Below are positions 28,203-46,790 of a DNA stretch of 64,000 bases, piece by piece. The position numbers and the translations under genes are program-made. Each line of letters begins with the position of its first letter. Position 1 is the first letter of the stretch. This stretch comes from Haematococcus lacustris (lineage: Eukaryota; Chlorophyta; Chlorophyceae; Chlamydomonadales; Haematococcaceae): NCBI GenBank assembly GCA_030144725.1, contig JASKMD010000004.1, positions 1,655,983 to 1,719,982 on the forward strand. The letters run 5' to 3'. The notes beneath the pieces are model-generated. The model saw only the letters and a program-made list of their open reading frames with translations, did no database searches and was not told the origin of the DNA.

Positions 28203-31200
28203 GATGCACCATTTCATCATAGTATGTGTTGTCACCCACAATCATCTCACTCACACTCTCATGTTCACAACTCAACCACCAGTGCGTCAACATACCGCAT
28301 GCATCACCATGTCTAATCCATGCTTAGCTGAATAAAGAATGTCAAAATGTCTGTAGCAGGAGTACAACCATGGTCAACTCTTGATCGCATGTGCCATGCA
28401 AAACTTAGTCAGCACGTTAGCTGCTGAAAATGCCTGTGGCAACAGTAGGGATTACTCAGTAGATGTCCAAATCCCCCTCGGGGTTGCCCAGCTTGCCCTG
28501 GGCCAGAGCCAGTCCACCCCACAGGAGGGACCACAGCGCAAACTGCAGCCAGAAGCAGCAAGTACACCAGCACCTGGTGACCAATGGTTTCCACACCTCC
28601 ACCTCCCATACACCTGTCCTCCTCCCCCACCCACCCCAGCACACATCACACTAGTGCGACCAAGCGCAGCACATGCCGCAGCGGCTTTTATGCCAGGCTA
28701 TGGACCACTCACCGTCATGGGGATACCATCATAGAAGGCTTGAGTTGGCAGCTGCCCCAAGAACAGCCCCACCTGCAGAACAACGACATGGACCTCAGTC
28801 GGAAATGGAAAGATAGCACCAGGCTCATCACTATGCTCACATACAAGCATGCGCAGCTGTGGGCTGATGGTGGCTGACCTACTGCAACGTCGCGGCACAT
28901 CAATGTCAGAATTAGGAAGGAATCGCTAGGGTAATGTCACTTCATATCCACCGACCTGCGCCACTGGACCAGGACCAGCCAGACCACCGATGCCCATCTG
29001 GTTCCAGATGGCAAAAAGGAACCCCAGCATGGCCATCCTGCACATCAGTGCACATCATGCATTAGTTGTTGGCAGGTGTTACGCTTCACCTCTTTGCAAG
29101 ACTCACAACCCACCAACCATGACACATTTCTCCAGGGACCGCCCTCACTTGCTTGTGGTGCCACAACATGCATCACCACCATGCGGCACTGACCTGCCAT
29201 TGAACAGCTCGTTGGCCTTGGTGAAGTGCCCCAGGCCAGTGATACCCAGCCAGCGCTTGTAATCCACAGGGCTCACATCATCCTGAGGGGGGCCAGCGGG
29301 GCGGCGCATGATGTCCTGCACAAATCATCATATACGTTGCAGGCACAGCTCACCACCTGAGCAGCACGAGAGTGTGGCCAGCTGGTTCGTGGGAGAGAGG
29401 GAACTCTGTTCACTGGCTGACCCAGCACACACACCCCAGGCAGCAGCAGCTGCAGCCATGCTGATGTGATGCCCCACCTGCAGGTTGCGTGGGTCAAAGC
29501 TAGGGCTCCAAGGTCCCAGGGCTGCCAGGGCACTGTAGGAGATGAAGCCCGAGAGCAGGGAGGCGGCAGTGGCCACAGTGAAGGGCACACCAGCCAGCTG
29601 GAAGGGGATGGTGAGCTGCTGCATGATGTTAGGGTGCCCTGGAATCGCATACTGCACATGCAGCAAGGAGGAGAAGTGGGGGGGTCAATTGTAAATGACG
29701 ACCCCACATGCCCAGGCCTCTGGCAGCATCACCAGGGGTGAGTGATTACATGGGCTGCTGTGGTGCAGGTGCGGCTTGGTAGTGGCCAGTAAGCTTACCT
29801 CCCAGAAGCAGGCTGCGGTGAAGCCCACCATGGCCAGGCGGCCCGCAAAGATTTCTCGCCGGCGGGTGAAGGCGGGGATCCACCAAGGGAACTGCAAGCA
29901 GGGTTAGGTAGGAGAGTCTGGCAATGAAGGGGGCACATAGCCTGGAGCTGCTGCGCATTGATTGCAATCATGGCAGTGGCAGTGCAGCAGGTGCACTGGT
30001 GCATTGCTTTCGCCAGCATGCAGCAGGCTGTGAGTCGCGTCGGTAGGGGTATGGTTGCTGACCTTTGGCTCAGCAGGGTCGAAGCGAGGTGGCATGGACG
30101 CTGTGGTGATGTAGTTGGACACGCTAGCGCCAGCATCACCCTTGGGTGGGGGGGACTGCGCAGGCAGGAGGGGGCTGGGGGCTGAGTGTCGGCCAAGGGA
30201 TGCCAGTGTGGCCATCAGGCCAGTTCGTGATGACATCCCAGCACAGCTACCCAAGGGCTGTGCCTCAGCCCGGCTGTGATGTTAGACAGTGGCGGGCGGC
30301 ACTACCTGCGGCTGGCTGGCGGAAGGAGGCCCCTTCTGCAGCAGCTCCTCTTCAAGCTCTGAGCGCTCCTTGAACCGCATGGCAACGGAACGCCTGCGAC
30401 CCAGCGGTCAAGGCTGTGGCGGGTCAGAGGTCAGCGTGGCTTGGCTCGGTAGTCGCTGTTAGCGGGCAGCTTTGAGGCAACTAGCGAGCGATACGCGCGG
30501 CGCGAGGTGGCGCATTGGCCGTGACGCACCTGGCTGGCAGAGCTTTGATGCTGGGTGTGCGCAACGGTGCCAGCCCACGAGTAGCTGGCGCGATGCGGCT
30601 GCAGGTCTGGGTGGTGGACACGGCCATCTTTTGCTGTGATCTGGTGCAGATGATAGTCTCTTAACTGGTTACGTTCAGAACTGAGATGTTGGGCTGCTTA
30701 AGAGCCGGCTTGCATTTCCCGGCGTCACGAGTGAGAAAGTGGGGAGGCGAGTCACAACCCGCACACAGGCTCGTGATGTATTGGTGGTAGTGTAGGGAGG
30801 CATTTGGGACAGGGCGCCGCGAGGTTACCAATCGGGGAGTACTGGTGCCGGGGCGGCAACAGCCATGTCCGAGGAGGCAGTCTACCCGCAGGCGCCGATG
30901 CTGCAGGCGCTGCGGAGAGTAGTAGGATAGGCCGGAAAGGGGGGCGTATGCAGCAAGGCAGGTTCAGAGTGGGAAGGCCTTCATCAGCATGGCATGTGGG
31001 GGCGCTCGGCCCAGCCTGCAGCCAGCAGCTGAGTACGCAGCCCCGTTGTGCCACCCGATGCCAGGCAGCAGCTAAGCCAGCAGTTGGAAAGTACCCAGCG
31101 CTTTCTGCTCATTGTTCAAGCCCGCTAAGCTCCTCTAGAGCCTTGCCAGTCTGCAAATGCTACTGCGCAATCAATGCTGGTCAAGCTCCCTGCTGATACC

Positions 31201-31547
31201 AGTGCAAGTGTTTTGATGCTGCCGCAGTAGGGGTTATGTTGCAGCAATGCAGCGGATGCGGATGCTACTGTGCCTGTGAATGCTGGTCATTTCTGCTGGG
31301 CCTGTGCACAGTGGCGGTGTTGTGAGACAGGTCAGGCACCTGACAGGACCGGCACCTGACAGGGTGGTGCTTGTGTATGATATCAATGCCATTCAGGTAT
31401 GCTGTTTCATGCCCTTGTCTTGGAAGTTGCCATGCATGGAGCGCAGGCAGGCCAGGTCTGAGGGCTTAGTGTTTCCAGAACTGGACACGAACCAGCGACT
31501 ACTGCACCCAGCCTGAAGCCTGCCACCATGCCCCTTTCCCGCTAGGT
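28203..31547 (-). repeat. Right arm of 3.3-kb inverted repeat
   Basis: Reverse-complement partner of 22671-26013. Differences include small indels in the 3' flank (for example GTGAGTGAGATGATTGTGGG against GTGAGATTGTGGG), a base insertion in intron 3, and substitutions in the far upstream region near 31370-31470. Confidence 0.92.
28456..30627 (-). CDS. LHC-superfamily protein (PsbS/LHL4-like), right copy
   Basis: The mirror copy of the gene at 23592-25762, with the same nine-exon structure, start and stop, convergent with it. The start is ATG at 30627 and the stop TGA at 28456-28458. All splice sites I checked are intact. Two coding differences are visible. In exon 2, K-G-T-P-S becomes K-G-P-P-S. 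In exon 3, P-P-S-K becomes P-P-P-K. Both helices with E-x-x-x-G-R-x-A-M are unchanged. Open frames and splice sites in both copies suggest that both can be expressed. The second copy could also be an assembly or haplotype effect. Confidence 0.85.
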
Positions 31548-31723
31548 GGACACATCGAACAATGATGACATCTAATCACAGTTTTGTGAAAACTTCCTGC
31601 ATGCCGCCCGCCTTCTGCACGCCAGTACATTTCTTCGAGTCCAGGCCGCCAAAGCCACTGTCATGCGCTAGGCTAGGTTCTACCTATACCGAAGAGCCCA
31701 TCGGCGCTCCAGCTCGCCCTGGG
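31548..31723. other. Short intergenic region
   Basis: Unique sequence between the inverted-repeat boundary and the signal-peptide exon at 31724. I see no clear promoter element. Confidence 0.3.
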
Positions 31724-39828
<8,105 letters not shown>

Positions 39829-40955
39829 TGAGCAGACACAGCAACCAGCACCTCCCTCATCCCTGGCTATGCTGTGACCCCATGTGCTTCGATCCTGCCT
39901 GATCAGGTTCAGGCTAGTGACAGGGCCAGAGGGGACACACGCAGTGGGCTGCGGAGCAGAGCCGCCCTCGGCATCTGCATGCCGATTTGAATTTACATAG
40001 CATTTTGAATTTACATAGCACGCACGGCTGGGGGCCGAGCAGGGTGCTGCCACCTTTCCGCGCGGGGACAGAAGCAGGCGGTAGTCAGGCAGGTGAACGT
40101 GCAGCTAGGTTGCGCCGGCCACATGCCAGGCAGCAGCAGATGAGACAACCACGCGGCAATCATGCAGGATGTACTCAGGCTCTACATGTAGGTCCCAACC
40201 CCGTGCCTCTGTGCCTGTCCTTGCAGTGCTGTGCCCCGCCCCTGGGCTGACTGGGTTTGGATGGCCAGCATGTGTGGCAAGACAGCAGTGCATGGTAGCA
40301 AGCTGGCAGGTCGACAGATAGACATCCTAACATTCCTGGGAACAAATGGCCTTGGTACAGGACCGACACGCTGAGCATGGGTGCTGTCATGGGGGTGGTA
40401 GATGGCTTTAGCGTATCAGACACGAAAGCGATATTGGAAGTTGGCAGACAGACATTGGCTCGTGCAAATTCGTAGTGTTTGGTGGGGGCTTAGGGTTAGG
40501 CTTCCTGATACAGGGAGCAGGCATTTGCCTGCCTGGCTGTGTTGCTGTTAGCTGTTCGTATCAAACTGAACCTGATGTGTTTGTAAGCTTGCTTCATATG
40601 CACACCAGTTCTGGCCTCCCTGACAACAGACACCGCTATATAGCTATATATATATATATCGCTATATACATACCGCTGTATATAACACGAGCAGGCGCTT
40701 CATGCCAGGGACCGACACCAACATCAGCAGAGCCGCGGCAATGTTTACGAGGGGCTGGTTGCTTCGCATGTGACACGGTTTCAAATACTATGCGGGGTTG
40801 CCCAAAGCTCAAACTACTAAGCTGACTGAACCTTACTAGCCCCACTGAACCCTTGCTTGCCCCGCTGAACCCCTACATGTGAGGCTGCTGGCCAAGTAGC
40901 GAGGCTCCGTCACGCTGTGGAGAGCAGGTGGGGAGAACAGATCCCAGATGCAGAG
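39829..40955. other. No supported gene
   Basis: Sequence between the secreted-protein exons and the UBX gene stop. A TATA/GCTATATA microsatellite lies at 40634-40685. A stretch at about 40350-40430 faintly resembles the exon at 37.65 kb (S-M-G-x-V-M-G-V-V-D-G-F) and could be a decayed duplicate exon. Confidence 0.3.
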
Positions 40956-43900
40956 CTACTGCACCACTTCCAAGAACAAGGCTGTCCCCGAGACAATGCC
41001 CATGTCAGCCAGTGTGCCTGTCGCGTCGGACTCTTGAAACACGCGTCGGGGAAACTGATTGACGAGGTTGTACCGGCCTGCACGCAAGGGACAGCGAGTA
41101 AACTTAGTGATACACTACGTCATTCATGCATGTCTGGGAACTTGTATGAAAGCATGAACGCATGCACGACGACGCGAGACCGAGGCTTACAATTACCTGG
41201 AAGGTACGTGGCAGCCTGGTGCTGCACGTCCACATAGTCAAACACAGCCTGCAGCCACACATTACTCACTGTTTTGGCCCTGATCATTCCATGCACCTGG
41301 TCTTACTGAGCTACTCCTGCTTCCCGGCTTTCTCTGCTGATAGTACCCCAGCACACACCCAAACCTCGCACGGAGAACCCTGCCCCTGCCCTTGATCTTG
41401 CCTCTGCCCCTGCCCCTGCCCCTCACCTGCAATGCATTTGACTTTTTGAACTTACGGCTCAACCGCATTCCATCTGGTAAGCGGACCATGATGGTGACGG
41501 CCTCCGGGTCTCCTGCACCATGCATGTCATGCATGAGCCTTGCATGGTTAAAAGCCAGCAAGTCAGGGGGTAGATCTGCTAGGTTATGGATATGAACACA
41601 CAACCTACGGCTATGCCCAAGGCCAGACATGCTTGCAGGCAGGGGTCAGGGCACGGGTCAGGGCCAGGGTCAGGGCCAGGGCCAGAGTCAGGGATGACAT
41701 TTAGACTGTGGTGCTTGAGTGAGCTCTCAATACCAGGGGCAGGCTCTGGGACGAGAGCTGCTGCCTTCCTTGCAAGCGTGGCCTTTAGCTTTGCCGCTGC
41801 CTCTGCCGCTGCCCGCTCTGCCGCAGCTGCCTCCTCAGCCAGCCGCCGGGCTGCTGCTGCTGCCTCCCTGGCAGCTTCTGCACTGCTGTCCGCCTTGGCC
41901 CTGGCCGGGAGGGAGGAGGGCAGCAGGCAGGCGGACGGGCAGGATGAGGGGGACTGGCAGGGGCAGCAGGCAGACCAGCCAGGCAAGCAAGCAGACATAT
42001 TCAGTCAGTTCCTCGGCTGGCTTCTCACATGCACATTGCCAGGCTAGATTAGGCTGGCAGGTGTGCCCCAGCTACCTCCTTTGCCACCTCACCTCCCTGC
42101 CTACCACTCTTCCTGATCCAAGGGTGCCCCACCCTGCTTTACTTCCGCCTCCATGCACCATGCTCCATGCACCATTCTCCATGCACCATGGCACTCACTT
42201 GTCTGCTGCCAGCGACTCCTCGTAAGCCTGGTCCTGCTCCCAGCGCAGGCTCCTGCCATCATGCAAGTCCGGGTCGCCCAGCGGGGGCCCCCCCCTTGCT
42301 CCTGCCTGCCTCCCCCCTGCTGACCTCCCCCTGCACCGGGCACCATCCACTGAATCTAAGCAGGAGCGGCAGGCTCTGCAGCACTGCCAGCCAGGGTGTT
42401 GATCGCAGTCACCGCAGGCTAAGGTACCTGTGCTGTCAATGGTGGTGCAGCAGGGGTGGCAGGAGAGGCATCAGGAGTGCAGCGGGTCAGACCATGCAGT
42501 GACTCGTGTATGAGAGGGGTAGGGAGGGCAGGAGGTAGCAGTGAAATGCCACTAAGGGAGCTCTGCTGTGAGCCAGGCCAGGCTAGCTCGGGCCAGATCA
42601 CGTCACAGCAGGGCAGATCTTGTCACAGCAGGCCAGATTTCGTCACAACAGGCCAGATTACGTCACGACAGGCCAGATCACGTCACAACAGGCCAGATCT
42701 CGTCACAATAGGGCACATAAAGTCACAGCAAGCCTGGCTAACACGCCAGGCCCCACCTGAGCGGCAGGCGAGGTTCGTACGGCAGGCCCAACATGGCCGC
42801 CTCAATCATGCGGGCCTCCTCCAGCTCCTGCCGCCCCACCCCCAAAGCCGTATGCTCCTCTTCCTCCTCCTCCTCCTCCTCTTCCCCCTGTCCCTCCCCC
42901 TGGCGCCCCCCAGCCCCTGGCCCCTGAGGGTGTAGCAAGCTGGCCCCCCTGACCCCTCCCCTGCCTCCCCCTCCCCTGCCTCCCCCCAAGCCCTCGGGCT
43001 CCAAGCCCAGCCGGCCCAGTTGTGAGGCCCCAGCTGCCCCTTGGCGAGGAGCTCTGCTGGGCAGGGTGTGGTAGGGGCCGTGGCTGCCCTGGCCCACACC
43101 CTGCAGGCCCCTCTCCTCCTCCTCCATCAGCCGGCGGGCAAGCGCTTCATCATCGTCCATTGTGGCTGCGGGACAGGGCACAGGGGAGAGCTGGCAATGG
43201 GGGAGGATACTCAGCAGCAGCAGGGGCAGGGGCAGCGACAGCAGCAGCAGCCATGATGCCAGCAGTGCCAGCAGCAGCAGCGGGAGTGGCGATGGCAGCA
43301 GCAGCAAAGGAGGTGCAATTGGCAGCAGTGATGGCAGCGCGCATGCACCAGATCAGACATGCGGCATGCACCAGATCAGACATGCATGCAAAACACGAAT
43401 GTCACAGTGAGGTCCTCCCATGCATCCTCCCATGCATTGTGCTGCACTCAACTCATGCTGCACCCAGCAATGGAGCTCGTCTTCAATTTGCGTGCACTTA
43501 CTGGTTGAGGCGGGGCGGCGGGGCGGCACCTCCCCTTCTGAGTCACTGCCAAGGAGTACGACGTCAGCGCCTGGCTGCTGGCTGTGGCTGCGTGGCCCAC
43601 TGTGGCTCCTCTGCCGCGCCCTTGACCCTGCGCCATACACCACTACCATGGCAGACTATCACCATCATTCAACTGACAAGGGGGAGGGGGGAGGGGGGGC
43701 GGGTCACCCACCTAGCCGGTCAGGGAGCCCAGACACCCCCAAGCCAGGCGGCAGCATACCAGGAGGGAGAAGAGGGGGTGGCAAGAGTGTGCCAGGAAGC
43801 ATCCCTGCAAGAAGAGGTCCAGGTGTGTGGGGGCTTAGGTTGGTCAAGCATAGCAGAGGGGAAGCACAGCAGGGCTTGATGCAGGTATGCTAGGCAGGCA

Positions 43901-45981
43901 GGTGAGCTGGGAGGGGACTGACGATGGAGGCGTGGGCTGGGCTTGGTTGGGCTTGGTTGGGGTGGGGTTGGGTGGCAGGCAGTTGCAGTCCCAACTGCTC
44001 ACCAGGCAGGAGGGGCAGCGGTGGGGTCCCCTGGCGCCTGGCTGCAGCCCGTGTGACCGCCATCATTGCTGCACAGGCAGCAGGACAGCACAGTGCCCTG
44101 CTGCTCCAGCCTGCTGGACTTGCAGTTAACACAGACACCCATGGCTGCTCACCATGCAGTCACGGGCGGCCCCTGGACCCTACCTGGGCGCCACTCGACA
44201 CCATCTCCATGCTGCGCATGCACAAAAAGTATGCATGCAGCATGCTGCATAAAAAACCCTGACCCGTGCTGATGTTTGTTGCGTGAGCTGTCAGTCGCAG
44301 TAGTGGGATGCAGAGGGAGTAGGCGGACCCTACCTGCCCAGCCCTTTGTTTGTCCCTGCTCCTGACTTTGTGTCCTCAGTCTCAGGGCACTGAGGCCAGC
44401 CCCTAGCTGCCTGCCTACCCCTAGGCAACCAGGCAAAACATGTCATGCACCCTTGAGGTGTCATGCTGTGCCTGCAGCCCCTGGCCCTCCACCACTTGAC
44501 CACCCACTGCCCAAGCTGCCCAAGTCCGCTGCCCAAGCTACTACCCTAACAGACCCCCACTGCCTGCCCTGCACCAAAAAAAACGGGGAGGTGCCAGGAT
44601 TTGAACCTGCGTGGCCAGGTGTGCATCAGCAGCTGCTCAGACGATGGCCTGGCGCAGAGCGGCCAAGAGCTGCCCTGCTCCCGCTGCCCCCTGCCTGGGC
44701 CTCACCTTCTATGGCTCGCTCCGCCTCCTGGGCCGCCTCCCTGCCTGCAGCCCGGTTGTGGGCCATGGTGCGCATCATGGCTGCCTCGTCCTCCTCGTCA
44801 TCGTCAAGCACGCTTGAGCTGGTCTGCAACATCACCCGCGCAGCATGCTAACTCTGGTGGCATGCAGGGTGGCAGGGTGGAGAATGAGGTCTTGGCCACA
44901 TCAAAACTTTTGTGTGTTGCCCTGTATCTTGGCTGCTTGCCTGCCTGCCTGTCACTAATAGCAGCTGTTCGACCAAACGCTGTAGGTTGGAGCTTCAATG
45001 GCCGCCCCTTCCCTAATGGGGTGCCCTTCAGGTGTACCTTATAGGTTTAAAGAACAAAGGTAGGCACAACAGTGCTGTGTGTATAAGTCAGGCTCCAGGG
45101 AGGGGGCAGGGCGCATGACATGCTCGGAGTATTTGGTCACACACCAACACACCCATTCAAACATCTGGTGCTGCCACTGCTGCTCATATGCCCATCACTG
45201 CCACTCATTATCAATAGTATCACATGGCATCTGCTGATGTGCGGTCCAAGTAAACACCGCTGGCATTGCTGCAACACACAATTTTACACTGTGCCATGGT
45301 TTAAGTGATTGGGACGCCGCAGCGGCTGCTGTTGCTGCTGCTGTCCTTGCCGTTGCTGTTACTGTTGCTGCTGTCTCTAATGCCAGTTTTGTTGTCGCTG
45401 CTGTCACTGCTGGTGGTGCTAGTGACAATGATGGCGCTGCCGCACTCACGCGCCGAGTGCCAGCCACAGAGGTAGGCGCTGTAGTCCCAGCCACATGGAG
45501 ATCGCCTGCATGCCAGAGCCCAACACCACACCTTCCTTTGGGCCATGCCCCTGTCTTGCATGAGCCCATGTCCCAGCATCTCATAGTTGCAGCCATCACA
45601 TTCAACCCCATATCCCTAATTCTCCTGCTAGGGAGGGCATCAGGCGTGATGCGAGGTGGTAAGGTGATGTGATGTGAGGTGTAGTGAGGTGATGTGATGA
45701 GGTGGTGCGGGCTGGTTTGCTGTATTTACAGTTGACGCACCGTATTCCTCCACATCCTGCATCGCCGCTGCTGCCGCAGCAGCGTCTTCCTCGGTCATGT
45801 CCACGGGGCCGCTGCTCGCACGCTGGGGCGGGACAGACGGGCCATTTTCGAAGAACAGCCCGATAGCCCGCTCTACATTGTTCTCTGATAGGGAAAGCCA
45901 CTCCTTGGCGACACCCTGGTCTTTCCCGGTGATGAGGCAGAACTGCTCAATCGCCTCCATGTCTTCACCGTCAGCGCTCAT
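40956..45981 (-). CDS. UBA-UIM-UBX protein (PUX/UBXN-type Cdc48 adaptor)
   Basis: UBX proteins link ubiquitinated clients to Cdc48/p97. From the ATG at 45981: a UBA-like domain (45741-45981; Q-F-C-L-I-T-G, then N-N-V-E-R-A-I-G-L-F-F-E-N-G); acidic UIM-like exons (about 44706-44820, D-D-D-E-E-D-E-A-A-M-M; about 43100-43165, D-D-E-A-L-A-R-R-L-M-E-E-E; about 42758-42830, E-E-A-R-M-I-E-A-A-M-L-G); an exon with V-V-L-L-G-S-D-S-E-G-E (about 43500-43600), which looks like a SUMO-interacting motif; 42199-42252 with E-Q-D-Q-A-Y-E-E-S-L-A-A-D-K, a UBXN/FAF hallmark; 41734-41900, an Ala/Glu coiled coil; then the UBX fold over 41427-41512 (V-R-L-P-D-G), 41197-41248 (V-F-D-Y-V-D) and 40956-41077 (N-L-V-N-Q-F-P-R-R-V-F). 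Phases agree across the last five exons. I see no UAS domain, so it is nearer plant PUX8/PUX9 than UBXN7. Confidence 0.85.
44592..44611 (-). other. tRNA-like T-arm relic in a UBX-gene intron
   Basis: The minus strand reads GCAGGTTCAAATCCTGGCAC, then CTCCCCG and eight T residues. This is a canonical T loop (TTCAAAT), a near-perfect T stem and a pol III terminator. No matching 5' half is found upstream, so it is a fragment or the 3' end of a tRNA-derived SINE. Confidence 0.35.
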
Positions 45982-46327
45982 GGCACTTAACAGCGCCTGG
46001 CTGGCAACAAACAGTAATTATTAGCTTGGAGCAATTGAGCCGGGTTTGGTATTTTCCTGACGCCCATGTTCGCGCAAGGCAACTCATGCCACCGGTACAC
46101 GCAGAAGTGTCCTGATTGACGGATAGCCTGGCCAGCAAACTGACACGCTGGACACTCTTGCATTACCTCTGCAACTCAGCCTCGTGCTTGCATTGGAAGT
46201 GCTAGTAATATCCTCTAGTACCCGGTGATACCGTTGCTTCTTAATAAGCAGCTGTGATGGAGCCGGTCGCAGTAGCATTAGACGCTTATATCAGCCTCAG
46301 ATCAATAGCAATAACAAAAGCCAGTGT
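45982..46327. other. Upstream region of the UBX gene
   Basis: The promoter region for the minus-strand UBX gene must lie here. I see no coding exon and no clear core motif. Confidence 0.3.
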
Positions 46328-46644
46328 CTGACAACAGCTTCATGGCACACATGGTCACACATACTCACACGTCCAGGAGGCCCTGGCTCTGGGTGCTGCC
46401 CCTCCGCATGCCAACTCATGAAATGTTTGGCAACCAGTGACAACGTCATCCGGGCTGGCCTGACTCAAAAGTTCAAGCACACGGAGGTCCTCTGCAGGAG
46501 CCTCACCTACATGCCTGGTGCGCTGAACCCCACCATCGCCAACGAGGATGCTACAACTTGTTTGGAGCAGCTGAGTGAGATTATCCACAGTCAAGCATGT
46601 TGTTCCTTGTTGAATAAGTTTTGTTTGACTGACGACAACTTCAT
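46328..46644 (+). mobile_element. Chimeric insertion: PMI intron/exon fused to Fanzor 3' end
   Basis: The flanks CTGACAACAGCTTCAT (46328-46343) and CTGACGACAACTTCAT (46629-46644) match at 14 of 16 bases, a probable aged TSD. The insert 46344-46540 copies PMI sequence equivalent to 26958-27156, including intron sequence and exon B ([12 protein letters not shown]). The acceptor is mutated from CGCAG to CGCAT, and C-M-A is damaged. At 46540/46541 it switches directly to the Fanzor-family 3' terminus (GAGGATGCTACAACTTG to AAGTTTTGTTTG). It is non-coding in practice. Confidence 0.75.
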
Positions 46645-46790
46645 TTAGCAATGCCTGCCTTATCCTTCACCGTTCCTGTGTTAACAATTCCCTGTTATCT
46701 ACACGGAGTACATCAGGTGCCTTGCACAACTGCATTCACACGCGTATAGCATCCACCATCATCCTCACGCCACGACGCACACACATGTCT

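Noticed and set aside
22671..31547. Inverted repeat as terminal inverted repeats of a giant transposon
   Set aside because: No transposase in the spacer, no target-site duplication at the outer ends, and the arms contain complete host LHC-like genes.
43887..44262. Separate small gene between the UBX exons
   Set aside because: Open on both strands, low complexity, and inside the UBX gene span; no independent evidence.
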